A stretch of 64,000 nucleotides of DNA from Alisma plantago-aquatica (GCA_963693085.1 OY856410.1:1395972363-1396036362), one strand, 5' to 3'. Counted from the first letter of the stretch, positions 1 to 13,515 are shown. The notes: generated from the letters alone by a model not told the origin. Program-made: numbers and translations.

Positions 1-3000
1 CAAGAGCTGCTAGACACTAGTAATGCACTTGCACAACTGCCCCTTTGATGTCTCCAACATAGCGTGGTCTGATAATATCAATGAAAGGTTGGAACGACCT
101 TCTCAAGGTGCTGACAATGGAATCTTATAAGGTATAAAAATCTAACTCATTCTTCTGTTTTAGTGAATTGAGTCCTAAAGAAGGCTATAACAGTTTGAAG
201 ATAATATGACTAGTAAACATGGTCATAATAAGCTACATAGAATACATAGTAATATAAATATCAATATATTAATAGTTATTCAGTCCGTTAAATCTATATC
301 TTGGTTAATATGTTCAATTTAACAATATGAATAGGACTAACATATTGTCCTAAATGATAATCAATGATCATTTACCATAAGGCAAGCTAAATAGCATAAA
401 TCTTAAATATTTTCATATAGAAAATACATTTCCTTGGATATATATATATATATTTATTTATTTATCTATATACAACACATATAGGCTCAACATGTTAGTA
501 ATCATAAAGTTGAGCATTGCCACATATCGAGCACCTAGATGCATGTGCATAGTATCTAGAAACACAATTAGAATGTAAGGGTGTACCTATCTACCAATTA
601 CGTGCCTTGAAATTAAGGGTCTATTTTTTTTGGTCGGTCCAAAAAGCATGTTACTGTATTACCAAAACTTTAGGTACAAAAGAGTTTGCGCCCCCATTAC
701 AGCTCTGGATGAAGACAACCAAACAACCAGAGAAACAAACTAAACACAAGCTACACAGTAGCCATCTACCTAGATAAAAGAAGAAAACAAACCCGCAATA
801 CTAACTCAAGAGATAACAGAGAAACTAAAGCGACATCCAAACTACACATGCTGCAATAGACTCATCCTCTGAAATTGTGGCAACATGGGCAGTCGAAACA
901 TCACTTCAGCAACCTGGGAAACTCAAGAGCGATATAGCAGGAACCTCCACTACTATCATCCAGGTCTTCGAGTTTCTGACAAGTAAAGGAAACCACCAAG
1001 AGGACATGGTTATTTCTTTATGTAGAGACTAAGCCTCGAATGCTGCTGTTTGCACAACAGCACCCCACAAGCACCTGAAGAGTGAACCACCAGCTTCAAA
1101 TGCAGCCTACACCCTGCCAAACATCTATCGTGAAAAAACCAAGGACAACAAACAACCAAAGGCGAAACACCTACCCACCAAGCCTCCCTCACACATATAA
1201 ATACAACCATTCCCTGAAATTAGTGGGAAGAAGAAGGAGGCAGAGATTCCACCATTGGAAGTGACTCCAGGCAATCTCACGCTACTGTCTAGCAGAGGCA
1301 TATCAACAAACACCACAAGGGTGTACCTTCACGCAGCATAGGAGATCCAGGAAAAAGAGACAGTAGACCCCCTTAACCCAAACCGTGCATCGCCACACAT
1401 CACCAGGAAGGCCCAAACGAGAGGGCTCAGATGTAGGAGAGTGATTCACCAGGGTCCATCCATGAGATGACCATCAAGCCATTTTCCTTGAGCCAGATAA
1501 CAACCTATCCTCCACTGGCGTTTAACACAAACACTGAAGAAGTGACATCCAGGTAAGAATCCAGCTCCTCTTCAACAGACGACAAACAACAGATTTATGG
1601 GCTCGGCGAGTCATAGCTACATGCATCAGGAAGGAAACAAGGGGAAGAAGAAGACGTAGACTGCCCCCCCCCAACCTGCTCCCTCACGCAGCCTGAGCTG
1701 CATCCATGTCTCCGCGGAAAACCTTCAAACACCTATGTGGTAACTCGACAACCTACAACATCAAGAGTAGTAGACCGTCGGGGATGACCACTGAAGCTAG
1801 CAGAAGCAGAAGGCTCCCAGATCCAGCAGGATCCAAGTGAAAGGCAAGGAGGCCCGCTAACACTTTGACGCCATACATTCTATGGTCTATAAAACCAAGA
1901 TCGCTGGAACCCATATTCAGAAATGGGAAGAGGAAGAAGAAAGGCGAGAGTAGAGTGGGACGACACCGACCCTGCAACAAAGGCCTGAAGGACACGCTCG
2001 GATCATCACTGGACGATGGATGAAGATGGCTCCACTCCCACTAACCTCCATTCAGCTAGGTGGGTGTCGATCGGATCGACTCGACCGTTCTGCCACCAGA
2101 TCCAGATCCAACTTGTAGCCTTCCATTCACATGCTACCGAACTCTTTCTCAGCCTCCTTTACCTCACCCAAACCAGATGAGCAAATGAGGAAGACAAACC
2201 CCCCTTGCCAACTCATCCTTGACATCAGGCAGAGACCGCATCATCAACTCTATCTTGGTTGTAACGCTCGCCATTCCATCAGAGAGCTTCGTCGCAGGGG
2301 AGGCCAGGGCGAGGAAAATGCCAGGGAGGCGCCCCTCCCCCCACCGGAGTCGCCAGGAGTCCTAGAGAGAAGGGGGAGTGGGTAACTAGAGAGAGAGATG
2401 AGCGGAGCCCTATTTGGACATTTTTATCTAAATGGCAAAAGAAGAAGATAACATATGAAAATAGATCTTTCAATATGCATGGATGACTCTTAATGGTAGA
2501 AGCTCCAAATGAATATATTATGTTGGGACTAGAAAAAAATAATTATGATTACTTATATAAGTATTGACAAGGAATAAGTTGAATGTCAACTTAGAACTTT
2601 AGGTAATAAAAAAATACATATTTGTGTATCCCTAAACCCCAACTCATCTATAGGCACCGATTTTTGGTTCAAATGTACTTTCAATAATAAATAAATAATT
2701 TTGGACTAATGTATGTATAAAATACTCATAGGTTGAGAAGGACAAACTACAAGGTTCATCCCTAAAGATAGTGTTGTTATTGAAAATTAGGTATGTACTC
2801 CTCCTTATTTATAACTGGGCATTATATGACTAAATTTTCCCATAACGAGACAAATTTTGCAATACTTTCTCTGTTTCCATTTGTTGTACAAATCATATAC
2901 TCTCAATTGGACTTATTTTTATTCTTCTAAAATTACTATTATCATGTTGGATTGGGTCAATGATCCCACATACTATTGTGCTTAAATCACGCCACATGTT

Positions 3001-3747
3001 TGTGAAAGGTATATCTTGCCACTCTATTTATATATGTTAGATAATTCGACTAGTTTAACTATTGTAGACGCTTATACGTAACCATTAGGGTATGCTTTTC
3101 TACCCTTATAAATACATAGGCGTGCTTTTCCACCCATTTTACTTAGGCCAATGACCCAGTGGTGTCATGTCCATGCTATAGTTACTTTAGTCAAATATAT
3201 TGGCATGCCAACATTTATGTGATTAGATGATTGATAATGGGAAGAGTTGTGATTTTAATTGTTTAATTCTACTACCTCATTGTTTTGTAATTTCCTTCTC
3301 TTGTTACTTCTCATTAAAACTTACCTAGCTTTAATTGCCCCCTTTTTTATGGGAACATCTTATTTTACTTTTGAAATTGATAATGCCTTTGTTAATTTTC
3401 TAATGTACATACTCAGATTTTGTTGATTCATACTCTTTTGTTTCCTATTTTTCTTGGGTGTTCCCTCCACCTAGGTGTAGGTATTTTATAGGATAGAGAC
3501 TCAAGGTGATCATGAGCTCATTGGTGAACATAATGACAACTCGAGATAGCCTTGTTACCCTCTGCATATGGGCATATGTGTATATACATGTAACCTTTTC
3601 ATTTTTTGTACCACCCTTAGGGTGAGAAATTTACGTACATATAAATATATTGTAACTTTGTAAATAGTTATTTTTTTGCTTCTTAATTATTTCATGGCTC
3701 ATTTTTGTACCATTGAGTGGGCCCACTATCGGGTCCTACTCTTTATA
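1..3747 (+). repeat. E2 5' LTR, truncated at left by window edge
   Basis: Bases 1-623 match 35947-36512 and bases 2411-3747 match 36555-37887, in the same order and direction. The gap between them (624-2409) is a later insertion missing from the other copy. The LTR ends with a TATA/TACA-like end at 3747, just before the primer site. About 1.9 kb of the LTR lies left of the window. A short (TA)n run is present near 438-453. Confidence 0.85.
624..2409 (-). mobile_element. LINE-like retroposon, mostly non-coding, inserted in E2 5' LTR
   Basis: This 1.8-kb block interrupts one LTR of E2 but not the other. On the minus strand it starts with GC-rich, CT-rich sequence like a plant L1 5' UTR (about 2390-2280) and ends at the plus-strand T-run 624-631, that is a poly-A tail. 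The word CTATTT at 621-626 and 2410-2415 may be the remains of a target duplication. Short open frames exist on the minus strand (for example 1995-1753) but none matches a protein I recognise, and no reverse transcriptase is visible. It is probably an internally deleted or non-autonomous LINE. A processed transcript of a host gene is the alternative. Confidence 0.55.
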
Positions 3748-3750
3748 GAA

Positions 3751-3762
3751 TGGTATTAGAGC
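3751..3762 (+). other. E2 primer-binding site (tRNA-Met type)
   Basis: TGGTATTAGAGC starts 3 nt after the LTR end. It differs by one base from TGGTATCAGAGC, the usual tRNA-iMet complement used by plant LTR elements. It fixes the LTR end at about 3747. Confidence 0.8.
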
Positions 3763-5020
3763 CTAAGCCGTCGGTAACTAGACCATTTCGAGTTATCTTA
3801 GATTGTTCCTTAGTAAGTAGGTGCCCTTTAGAGGTTGTTGTCATACCTAAACCCAAATTGTGTTTATCAATTAGGGTTTCACCCACTAACCAATTTGGTG
3901 GTATATATATACCAAACTATGTGGATTACCTAGTGTGGGTAAACTCTTATCAATCCTACCCTCTCTTTATAGGTATAGCTTTCTATACATAGAAGTTGAC
4001 TCTCCTAGGAAGTAGCCTCTACCTCCCACCTTAGGAGGGTACAATTCATATACTATAGAGAGTAGGTTGACTTACATTCACATAATTGTGCACAACCCTA
4101 GTACGAGTCATTACACTTTTGCTTTTGTTGTTTTCTAGCATGCCTATGATATACACATTACGTGGACTTAGAATGCATGTATAAAACTTAGAGTGAGATT
4201 ATTTTTAGATGAAGATCTATTGTAGCACATGATGATGTGAACTAGATCCTTTGAGGTTAGGCTTGTCTTTCTGGTATCATGGAGTTATTTCAGCATAGTT
4301 TATTTGTGATTCGCCATACAAAGGCTGGATAATATCCTAGCTAAACTTGAGATATCTCATAAATAAGTGTTTGGTGAAGAAGATATAGGTTTCAAGTAAC
4401 TATCCTTGGTATTTCATCCTTCACATACCCATAAGGTAGGAATTATGCTTATCTCCCTTGTCCTACAAGGGAATGATCATGTAGTTGGATCACCTAATAA
4501 AACTTTGTACCATGTTATTTTTCTCCTGAGGACATATGGATGAACAATCATGTTTGAAAGGTATAGTGGATACTATCTTTCTTGAAACTTAGATGTCCAC
4601 CAATGCTGAGGTTAAGTGATGTAGGTACATCTAGGGTTGATCCTTAAAGGGTTGACCACTATCTCATTGTCACCATGTAATAAGTTTATCTGATGTATGA
4701 GACAAAGAATAGTTTGACCATGTAATTCACATGGGGCTGTAATGACACCATGGATGTAAACCAACTAGGGAAGTAGAGACCCTAATGTCTTCTTATTATG
4801 GTTCCATGATCCTACAAGTAAATGATGTTTTGAGATGTGGTGACCTAAGTCACTATTAAGTGAATGGTGGAAAAATTAAGATCGTGCCTAGTAGGACCTA
4901 CTAGAAGTTAATTTCACACTAAAAGAGACATGTATCTCCTCCTAATCTAGAATTTGTACGTGCTTGATGTATGCCTTGATGATGTGTGTAGAGAAACATC
5001 TTTTGCCAAGATGAAGTGAT

Positions 5021-5025
5021 GTTAG
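5021..5025. repeat. E3 left target-site duplication GTTAG
   Basis: GTTAG directly precedes the first LTR of E3 (TGTTACAACC...) and is repeated at 33268-33272 directly after the third LTR. A five-base duplication is typical of gypsy integrase. Confidence 0.75.
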
Positions 5026-7755
5026 TGTTACAACCCCAATTTTTGGGTTTATATGGTTTGAGATGCAATTTCTCCAATAAAATGTATGATTTTGAAATTG
5101 TATGATTTATGTGCAATGAATGGATTTCTTTGATAATATTTCCTTTAAATGTATGATTTCGTGGACCCTAATAAGTTAGTGAGTCCACTATGATAAAAAG
5201 GAAAGAAAAGTTGGATGAAATAAAATAATGCATAAAAAGGAAAAGAAATTAAGATAATTATGAGATATATGTGGAAAGATGTGTGATTGATCATCATTGA
5301 TGAGATTTCAAAATCCAAAAAGTTTCTAATGGTAAACGGAATACAAATAAAGAGAATAAAAGAATAAAAGATAGAAAATATGCATAAAATATGCCTTATT
5401 AAGAGATAACTTACACATGAAGAAAAGTCTCTCATACTTTCCAATTTGAGTCGCAAACTTGACACACAAGTATTTTATGTCATTATGGAATTTTCTTTAA
5501 AATTTGGGATCAAACGGATAAGCAATTAAGGAGATATGATTTTTGGAAGATTCCCTAAAGTGATGGGAGTCTCATTAAATGTCACAGTCCGAATCAAATT
5601 GAGATACTTTAGTTTTTTTTTATACGTGGCTTTCCGACCGTTGGATCGATGATCCATGATCAGGCTCTTGTCACCTACCCCAAACCATTTGGGAATAGGG
5701 GGTGCATAACAAATCCTTGATCTCTCCCCTACAACTTATATATATATATATATCCCTAAAAGGCTTCACGAGACGAGAGATGCACTCGGTGCTCTTGCTC
5801 CCCATCCAAGCTTTCCGTAAGGGCAAAGACGACAGTGGGGGGATGATCTACCCACCACCATGTCTCTCACAAGACATGTGCCAAGGTCACACCCGATGGC
5901 TTGGGGAGGCACCTACGTGCCCGAAGAGCACTGACTACCCCAGACGAGCGGCGTAGAGGTGGTGCGCAGGCGTTGGGCCCCACAGGGCATTGGTTCAGTG
6001 GGCGGCGGGGGTGCTTTGCTTTCCCCTGCCCAGAATAGAGCTCCCACGCGGGCTCTGCGTAGAGAGGAACACAAGAGGAGGTGGGTCGTTGGGTCGGGAA
6101 GAAACCGGATCCAGGGGAGTGATACACGAGCCAAAAGAGAGGAAAAGTGAAGAAAGAAAAGAAAAGGTACACGTGGCACTATTTGATTGGTCCTTAATTC
6201 TTTGTTTGGAAAATATTCAAGAAATAAATTGGTAACTCATATTAAGAAGAATTATATATGAAAATTGATCAGAAAATTACAAGGAACTCAATAAAAATAT
6301 AATTGAGGCATGGATCTGTTAACAATGCAAAAAGTATATAAAGTTATCACCATTAATGCATTTATTATTAAGAAACCCTAATTGTCAGATTAATGAGATT
6401 TAATGAAATTCTCTGAATGATTTAAGTTGATATTAACCTATTGTTAATAAAAATAAGAATTAGATCTAAAAGTATGATCAGAGTTCCATATGTATAAAGT
6501 GCATTAATGGGCTTAGAAACCCTAATTTAGGTGATTATGACTTTTAATGGTTTTAATTGTGAAAATCCATGAATAAGATAGAGATATGATGTTCTAAAGT
6601 CAATTTGAGATTAGAGAACTCTTAATGTGGATATGCATGTAAATAGGGTTTTATGATGTAGAATCCGTTTTAGGGTTCGTTGTCCTAAAAAAGTAAAGTT
6701 TGAGAAATTGATCTAAGAAACCCTAAGGAAACCTTAATTCAACCTAGAAACCCTAGAAAGAATTCCCAAGTCAATAAAATGAGTTTATGATGAGTATGTA
6801 GTAATTAGGTCATACATGCTTTTCAGGATTCTGTTGTGCTTGAGTGATTGACTTGGTTGGTTGATTGGATTAACTGATTGGATTGGAATTTGCTTGTTCT
6901 TTGAGATCTCCAAATTAGGTATGTGGTTATTCTTATGGCTAATCGCTCTAGTTTCACGCTGATTTCCAGGGTTTTACCAGTTGTTTGAAATTAACAACGT
7001 GGTTGACTTTGATTTCATGCAACTATAAAGTGACTATGGCTATCACCATAAATATATGTGCATAACTAGCTCAGATCCTAGTCCTACTCTGTAGCTTTGA
7101 TGATGATGAGATGGATGACCTAGTACATGGTCTACCCTTAGGGTAGGATCATCAGGTTATCATGAGTCAATGTGTTGATCTACTCTTGGGTAGGACCATA
7201 CGACTACACAACCCTAGGTCATGGTCTACCTGTAAGGTAGGATCATAGGGGCTATTTGAGATCTACCATATGAGAGAGGTAGTATCTATGTCCACTGCAG
7301 GGACAACACAGAGGCTTGGATATGTAAGGATTGATTCGTTATGTTTAATACGTAAAGTTTGATCGGTTAAACAATAATTTGGTTGCATTATGTTGTTATA
7401 AATAGATGCAAGATTTTGGTTCCCCCACATGCCAATATAATTCATTATACTGACTGTCATTTTGTTTTTCCAGCATTTTTGGTTTACCAGAAAATGGATA
7501 TTCCTTTAAAGAGACATTGAATGAATAAAGTTTAATAAATAATTGGAGGATTGTAGATAGATAGTTTCTTAGCTGGGTAAAGTTCCAATTTCCTACTTTT
7601 GAAAGGTATGTGAAAAGTAAATTTTTTATCTTGTTTTAAGCTTAGTCTTCGGTAGATTTTTTTTATTTGCAAAACCATTGATCCTATTTTGTGAAAGTGG
7701 CTCTGGCTTTCTAGTCTTCCTTAATTGGGGGTTACCAGGAAGTGGGGTCATTACA
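5026..7755 (+). repeat. E3 LTR A (2730 bp)
   Basis: It begins TGTTACAACC and ends GGTCATTACA, followed 2 nt later by the primer site. It holds a short (TA)n tract (about 5738-5752) that has not been hit by a MITE, a GC-rich block at about 5780-6090, a run of AAACCCTA telobox-like words at about 6370-6760, and three CTACCC...GGGTAG hairpin words at about 7129-7240. It is the least altered of the three LTRs. The block ORFs at 5702-6235 come from the GC-rich part on both strands and are not taken as genes. Confidence 0.88.
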
Positions 7756-7757
7756 AT

Positions 7758-7769
7758 TGGTATTAGAGC
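7758..7769 (+). other. E3 primer-binding site, copy 1
   Basis: TGGTATTAGAGC starts 2 nt after LTR A and is one base away from the tRNA-iMet complement. The equivalent site after LTR B (15612-15624) is decayed. Confidence 0.8.
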
Positions 7770-10769
7770 ATGGTTTTCTATTTAATCTCTAATAATTATT
7801 AAATTTTACAAACTCTTTAGAACCCAAGGGAGTTATTAGAGGATTTTCCAATTATGCAGATGTCTAGAAAAGGATCACGATCTGGGGGCTAGCAAGATTT
7901 TTTCCACACCGCTAGTTGGTCTATGAGGACTTTTGGATTCTGTGTGACTGTTTGGCCAAAAACAGAAGATTTGACTCGAAATAAGATACCTCTACGTCTT
8001 CTCTCATTCGTCTTTGTCCCTTCTCTACCCCCTTCATTAAATAACTTTAAGAGATTAGGGTTTATCTCTCTCCACCACCCTCCTAAGTTCAGGGTAAGCA
8101 TAATAAGGATTAAGGAATCCTCCACCAAATAATAAAAAGCATATTGGAAAGATGTCATGGACATATGTTTTGATAATTAGAAACTCAGACTGAGTTTAGT
8201 TACATGCTTAGGCTGCAGAGCATGTGTTGTCATTCCCTCAGGAGAACGTTGAGGTTAGACCATCCCTTAGGATGAGGAGGAGAGAGATAGCCTTATAGAA
8301 AGAAGCCTCTAGGAAGAGGAAGAGACCTGACACATCCTCTGAGGACAATGCTCAACCTAAAACTTTAAGCGGTAGATAGAGAAAGAGAAGACACGATGAG
8401 TTGGATATCATAGTTGACCATGCATGCATGTACGAGGGTTTGACATGCATTCTTTACGTAAATGTTTTGGATATGCATGAGAAACATGGACTATGAGTGG
8501 TTGTTTGGCCCTAGTGCCTTTTGGTGACCCGACTTTGGGTGGGTCGTGCCTGTTAAGGGTGAGAGATGGCTCACTCATTGAGAAGGTTGATGGTGACCAT
8601 ATAGGAACCCTAACAGGCATATATGAACAAAAAGAGGCACATACATACATAGAAGAGAGTGGAAGCAAGATTGGAAGTGGGTTTTAGATAAAGATAGATA
8701 GGGTATGTCGGGTATTTTATGAGATAGACATGCAGGGCTTCAGATGATCTTTGTTGGTCATAATTTTTGATAGTATGTTTCACCCAAGAAGAGATAGACG
8801 TGTATCTTTAAGAGCTTGACCGATCTTCTGAGAGATAACCTCCAGTGGTAGGACCAATTGTAGGGTTAGCTCTAGAGAGAGAGTGAGACTTGATGAAGAA
8901 GGTTGGAGACCTTGACTCTGAGACATGAGGAATCATGAGAAGTTGGGTATGACATGGTCTGGAATAGATGACCCTGAGTAGATATATGTGGTTGCCTCAT
9001 GCATGATCGTAGGAGGCTTATCGTACCTTGGATACCTTTAGAGGAACCAAACCCTATAAGGGAGAAAGATGCTTCATGAACAAACGTATAGATGATATGA
9101 GTGCCTACCTTTTAGGTGTAGGAAAGAGAGTTCTAAGGACCCTAAAGAGGTATGGAATGATACCAAGTTGTGAGGCTTCACACCCAATTAATTGTCCTGG
9201 TGAAGGACTATAAGGGTTGTTCATGGAGAAGAGGAAGTATATGCCATAGTATGTATAGGTTTGGTTCATGTTTGAGCAGCTAAGCATGCAGTTAGATAGC
9301 TGATGCATAAGAGGTGAACCTGGGGTTGCTGGACCAATGAGAGGAAGCAGCAGTACCTGGTGCACATGATGCTCATGAGGCAGTTGAGTTCATATAAGTA
9401 TGGCACCCCCATGTGTTAGAGAAAAAGGAAACCCCACTTGAACTAAGGATATATGTTTGATGAACTACTCATACAAGTTAGTGACATATGTATATACAAT
9501 ATCGATCCAATATTGAGGAATGATGAACAAGTATGACTTACCAAGGAACTTATAATGGTTTAATAGGTTGTCCCCTTTCTAGCCATAAGCATAAGTAGCA
9601 TGATAGGGCTAAGCATATACATGATGATGTAAACCTTAGAGATAAGAATGTTTAGTGACCTCTGCTACTATCAAGTGACAGTTTTCTCCTGTCATGGGAA
9701 GGGACCCTTCTTGTTGGAATGAGCACCAACTCTTGTTTAAATTTGAGTTAAACCTTACAAGGTCACTTATAAGAGCTTGATGAGCTATGTGTAAGAGCAC
9801 ATAGCATGAACATTAATCTATGGACCCATGTGTGACCATATCTAAGGGGCATGATGATATGTTGCCATGGAGGTAACTTGTATGGGGCTAGACCAAGATA
9901 GGTAGGTATCCATGATTCTTATGAAGAGATGTAAGAGTACCCAGAGAGATGATGGAGATTCAGGTGAGGATTCAAGTTTGAGATGTACTACGATAGAATC
10001 CTAAGTGAATACTAAGGTCAAGGGGGGATAAGACTGATGGAAGTAGGAGTTGTCTATTCCCAAGTTGTATAAGGCCATAGAGTCAGGAGGTAACAACTAC
10101 CTTTTCCCGAGGACCATAGGTTAGGAGGTTGGCCACCGTCATGAGTTCATGGGGCCTAAGGGGTATATATGAGAGGCACTCCCTAGATGCATAAGGGCCA
10201 GATCACCCCAAAAGTACCAACACCCTAGAGACCTTGAGGAAACGATTAAGGATTGTACATAAGAGGGATGTTAAGAACTAGAGGTGATGGGAAAAGTCTT
10301 TCCATGAGTGTAGACCCATAATAGAGATGTTCATGGTGTGCAGTCATGAGAAGTATGTTTCAACTTAGACCGGAAAGTGTAATGGCAATGTGTGATGCAC
10401 CATCTCTACTCTTGGAATGGGATGAACTCTTTATTTGGATTGCAGCCTAATGCTTTTTTCCTCTCATTATGGGTGTGAAAGATAGGGCAAAACACATGGC
10501 ATATACTAAGGATAAAGGTGATATGAGTTGAAACATTTCTATGATGTTTGAGGATAAAGGAAGTACCGCACCCTTTTGGAAGTATATTGGATAGATGGTA
10601 TGCAAGCATAGATGAACTAAGGTAATCATCATATGAGGACATTCTTATCAAGAGCAGTTTGGATTTTATGAGTTTGATAACCAAGATGATGGATGTAAGA
10701 GCTTGAAGTTTTCCTAACTTAGACAGACCTAAACTCGAGACAAGGATGATGACTGGAGTATATGAAGGT

Positions 10770-12190
10770 TTATGTTCTCACCATCACCTAGCACATAAGG
10801 ATATTAATGTGGTGACAGATACTCTTAGCCGAGACACAGCTCAGGTATACAACTGTCTTGTTTATCCAGTAGAGAGGCTAAAAGAGGTTTCTAGGTGAAC
10901 CCTACAATCGTTAGGAGATGAGACATGCATGGCTAACATCTAGATACAATCAGACCTATTAGTCGGACTAGTAATTGCCCAGTTAGCCTAGAATTTGAGG
11001 AGAGAAAAGGTTTGTTATGGAGAACTATAGATGCACCTCTCAGGAGAATTGGGTGGTGAAATCCACTACTAGAGTGTTTAGTGTTTCTGAGGATTCGCCC
11101 TGGAAGAATCATGTAGTCCAGGAAGCTCATGATTTTAAGTACACTGTACACTGTGGTACTACCAAGATAGTTAAGGTTTGCAGTGGTACCTTGAAGACCT
11201 AGAAGAAAGAGGGATATAAGAGTGCATGTGGTCAGTTGCCATACATGCTAGAGGGTGAAGGCTGAACACCATAGACCAAGGGGTTGCTATAGAGAATTGG
11301 AAATTCTCGAGTGGAATGGGAACAAATCACTATGGATGTTGTGGTGGGTCTCCCCTGGACCAAGAGAGGTCATGATGCAATATGGGTTATGGTAGATCTC
11401 CTTACCAAGTCGAGACATTCCCTTACCTAAGAGAGCACTGCCAGTGTGATAGATCTGGTTGAACCATATATAGATATGAGAAAAAGATAGTTCAACTGCA
11501 CAATAATCCGAGTTTAATATTCTTGAGCATGGCCTTAAGTTCGTTTCCATGTTGTGGAAGTAAGTACATGAAGAACTAGATAGTAGATTGAAGTTTAGTA
11601 CAATGCTACCTAACTGATGGGCTGCCAAGAGAGTATGATCCAGACATTAGAGGTTATGAAGAGAGCATATGTGCTCATTCAGGGTGATCCATAGGAGCAG
11701 TTCCTTCCCCTAGCAGGGTTTGCTTGTTATGTTAACCACCAAATCTAGTATCGAGATGTAGAAAGCTCTATAAGGGAGGATGTGTCGGTTACCGCTTCAC
11801 TTGGGTGATGTTGGTAAGAGGACCTTGTGTGGGTCATAAAAACTACAATGTATGTAGATGAAGTCACTTTGATCAAGCAATGGCTGAGAAAGCCCAAGAT
11901 TGACAGGAGTCGTGTGCCGATGCAAAGTAGACTGACATGCAGTTCGCTGTGGGTGAACATGTGTTATGAAAACTCGACCCATCTGAGCTATAGCTAAGAA
12001 ATCTGAATCCCCGATACATGGGTCCATTTGAGATGGATTGGTGGAGCTACTTATGTTTAGCCTTACCCCTTGGGATGATACAGTGTATGATGTGTTCCAT
12101 GCATCCAATCTAGAGCACTATGTGATGTACCTGAGCCATGTGTTGAGCATTGAACCTATTGAGCTCCAAGGGAGGCTGACACATCCTGAG
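10770..12190 (+). pseudogene. E3 pol remnant, copy 1: RNase H end, H2C2 finger, integrase core and C-terminus
   Basis: Readable pieces in changing frames follow the gypsy pol order. At about 10785-10845 there is the RNase H tail (N-V-V-T-D-T-L-S-R, family consensus NVVADALSR). At about 11125-11180 there is the integrase zinc-finger region (EAHDFKYTVHCGTTK). At about 11290-11430 there is the integrase core start (ITMDVVVGLPWTKRGHDAIW), which keeps the first catalytic Asp in MD. At 12060-12180 there is the C-terminal part (DVFHASNLEHYV, then LSHVLSIEPIEL). Many stops and shifts separate the pieces, so no enzyme can be made. The order and motifs support a chromovirus-like gypsy lineage. Confidence 0.75.
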
Positions 12191-12373
12191 TCACCTGTGA
12201 AGATTCTAGATACCAAGGTGAAAGAACTCAGATGTAAGAATATAGAGATGATAGAGGTTCTTTAGAAGCACAATGGAGAGGATGAAGCCACATAGGAGCT
12301 GATGATGGATATGGAAAAGTCTTATCCTGAATTGTTTGTATGTTTGGTGGAATTTTGAGGGAAAAATTCCTAT

Positions 12374-12386
12374 AAGACGGGAAGGA
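12374..12386 (+). other. E3 polypurine tract before LTR B
   Basis: The purine-rich AAGACGGGAAGGA-like stretch abuts TGTTACAAACC, the start of LTR B. It lies where the plus-strand primer is normally found. Confidence 0.6.
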
Positions 12387-13083
12387 TGTTACAAACCCAA
12401 TTTTTGGGTTTATATGGTTTGAGATGCAATTTCTCCAATAAAATGTATAATTTTGAAATTGTATGATTTATGTGCAATGAATGGATTTCTTTGATAATAT
12501 TTCCTTTAAATGTATGATTTCGTGGACCCTAATAAGTAAGTGAGTCCAATATGATAAAAAGGAAACAAAAGTTGGATGAAATCAAATAATGCATAAAAAG
12601 GAAAAGAAATTAAGATAATTATGAGATATATGTGGAAAGATGTGTGATTGATCATCATGGATGAGATTTCAAAATCCACAAAGTTTCTAGTGGTAAAAGG
12701 AATCCAAATAAAGAGAATAAAAGAGTTAGAGAGAGAAAATATGTATAAAATATGTCTTATTAAGAGATAACTTGCATATCAAGAAAAGTCTCTCATACTT
12801 TCAAATTTGAGTCCCAAACATGACACACAAGTAGTTTAAGTCATCATGGAATTTCCTTAGAGATCAAATAGATAAGAAATTAGGATATATGATTTTCGGA
12901 AGATTCCCTAGAGTGATGGGAGTCTCATTAAATGTCACAGTCTGAATGAAATTGATATACTTTAGTTTTTTTTGACGTGTGGCTTTCTGACCGTTGGATC
13001 GGTGTTCAACGATCAGGCACTTGTCACCTACCCCAAGTCGTTTGGGAACATGGGGCGTATAAAAAACCCTCGATCTCTCCCCT

Positions 13084-13088
<5 letters not shown>

Positions 13089-13123
<35 letters not shown>
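13089..13123. repeat. (TA)n microsatellite, left of MITE-X
   Basis: A pure TA run of about 35 bp. LTR A has a much shorter TA run at the same LTR position, so this is an expansion at a pre-existing tract. Confidence 0.95.
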
Positions 13124-13128
<5 letters not shown>

Positions 13129-13515
13129 GCTAGAATACACTCGAGTGTACAGATTACGCTATACACATCAATGATGTTTTCCTATCTAGACCTTGTATTT
13201 CCAAAATCCAATCCATTGATCTTCAAGGTTACAATAATAATAGGCTACATAAAAAATTTGAGCTCATTTGGATGAGTGTAAGTCACTCATCCAAGGACAA
13301 CAAAATTGACACACAAAACTAATTTGAAATGCATGATTCTTGCCTCCTTTAGGTGCACAACCTATAAGTATCCAAATGAGCTAAAATTTATTATATAATA
13401 TGTTCTTAAGATATTTAAGAAGATCAACAATTTAGAATTTTCAAAAAGTTACTCATCTTTAAAAATGACTGAGGTGTATGGTGCTTTCGGTACACTCGAG
13501 TGTACACTAGCCTGA

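Larger units (their letters stand above)
3748..5025 (+). other. E2 interior, left part, degenerate
   Basis: This is AT-rich sequence between the primer site and the E3 insertion. All frames are closed by many stops and no gag, protease or RT motif was recognised. The longest frame (3717-3992) crosses the LTR boundary and looks like chance. The sequence resumes after E3 at 33273. Confidence 0.6.
7756..12386 (+). other. E3 interior copy 1 (4.6 kb), degraded gag-pol
   Basis: The region runs from the primer site to the purine-rich end before LTR B (about 12374-12386). The 5' half, where gag and protease should lie, has only short frames and no motif I can name. A start-like stretch at about 7855-7880 is conserved with the second copy at 15713-15740. 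The 3' half keeps readable fragments of RNase H and integrase, listed separately. The second copy (15610-17640 plus 27745-29710) is similar along its length, so decay is largely shared or parallel. Confidence 0.75.

Noticed and set aside
3717..3992. 91-codon frame after the E2 5' LTR as a gag start
   Set aside because: It begins within the LTR, crosses the primer site and shows no gag motif.
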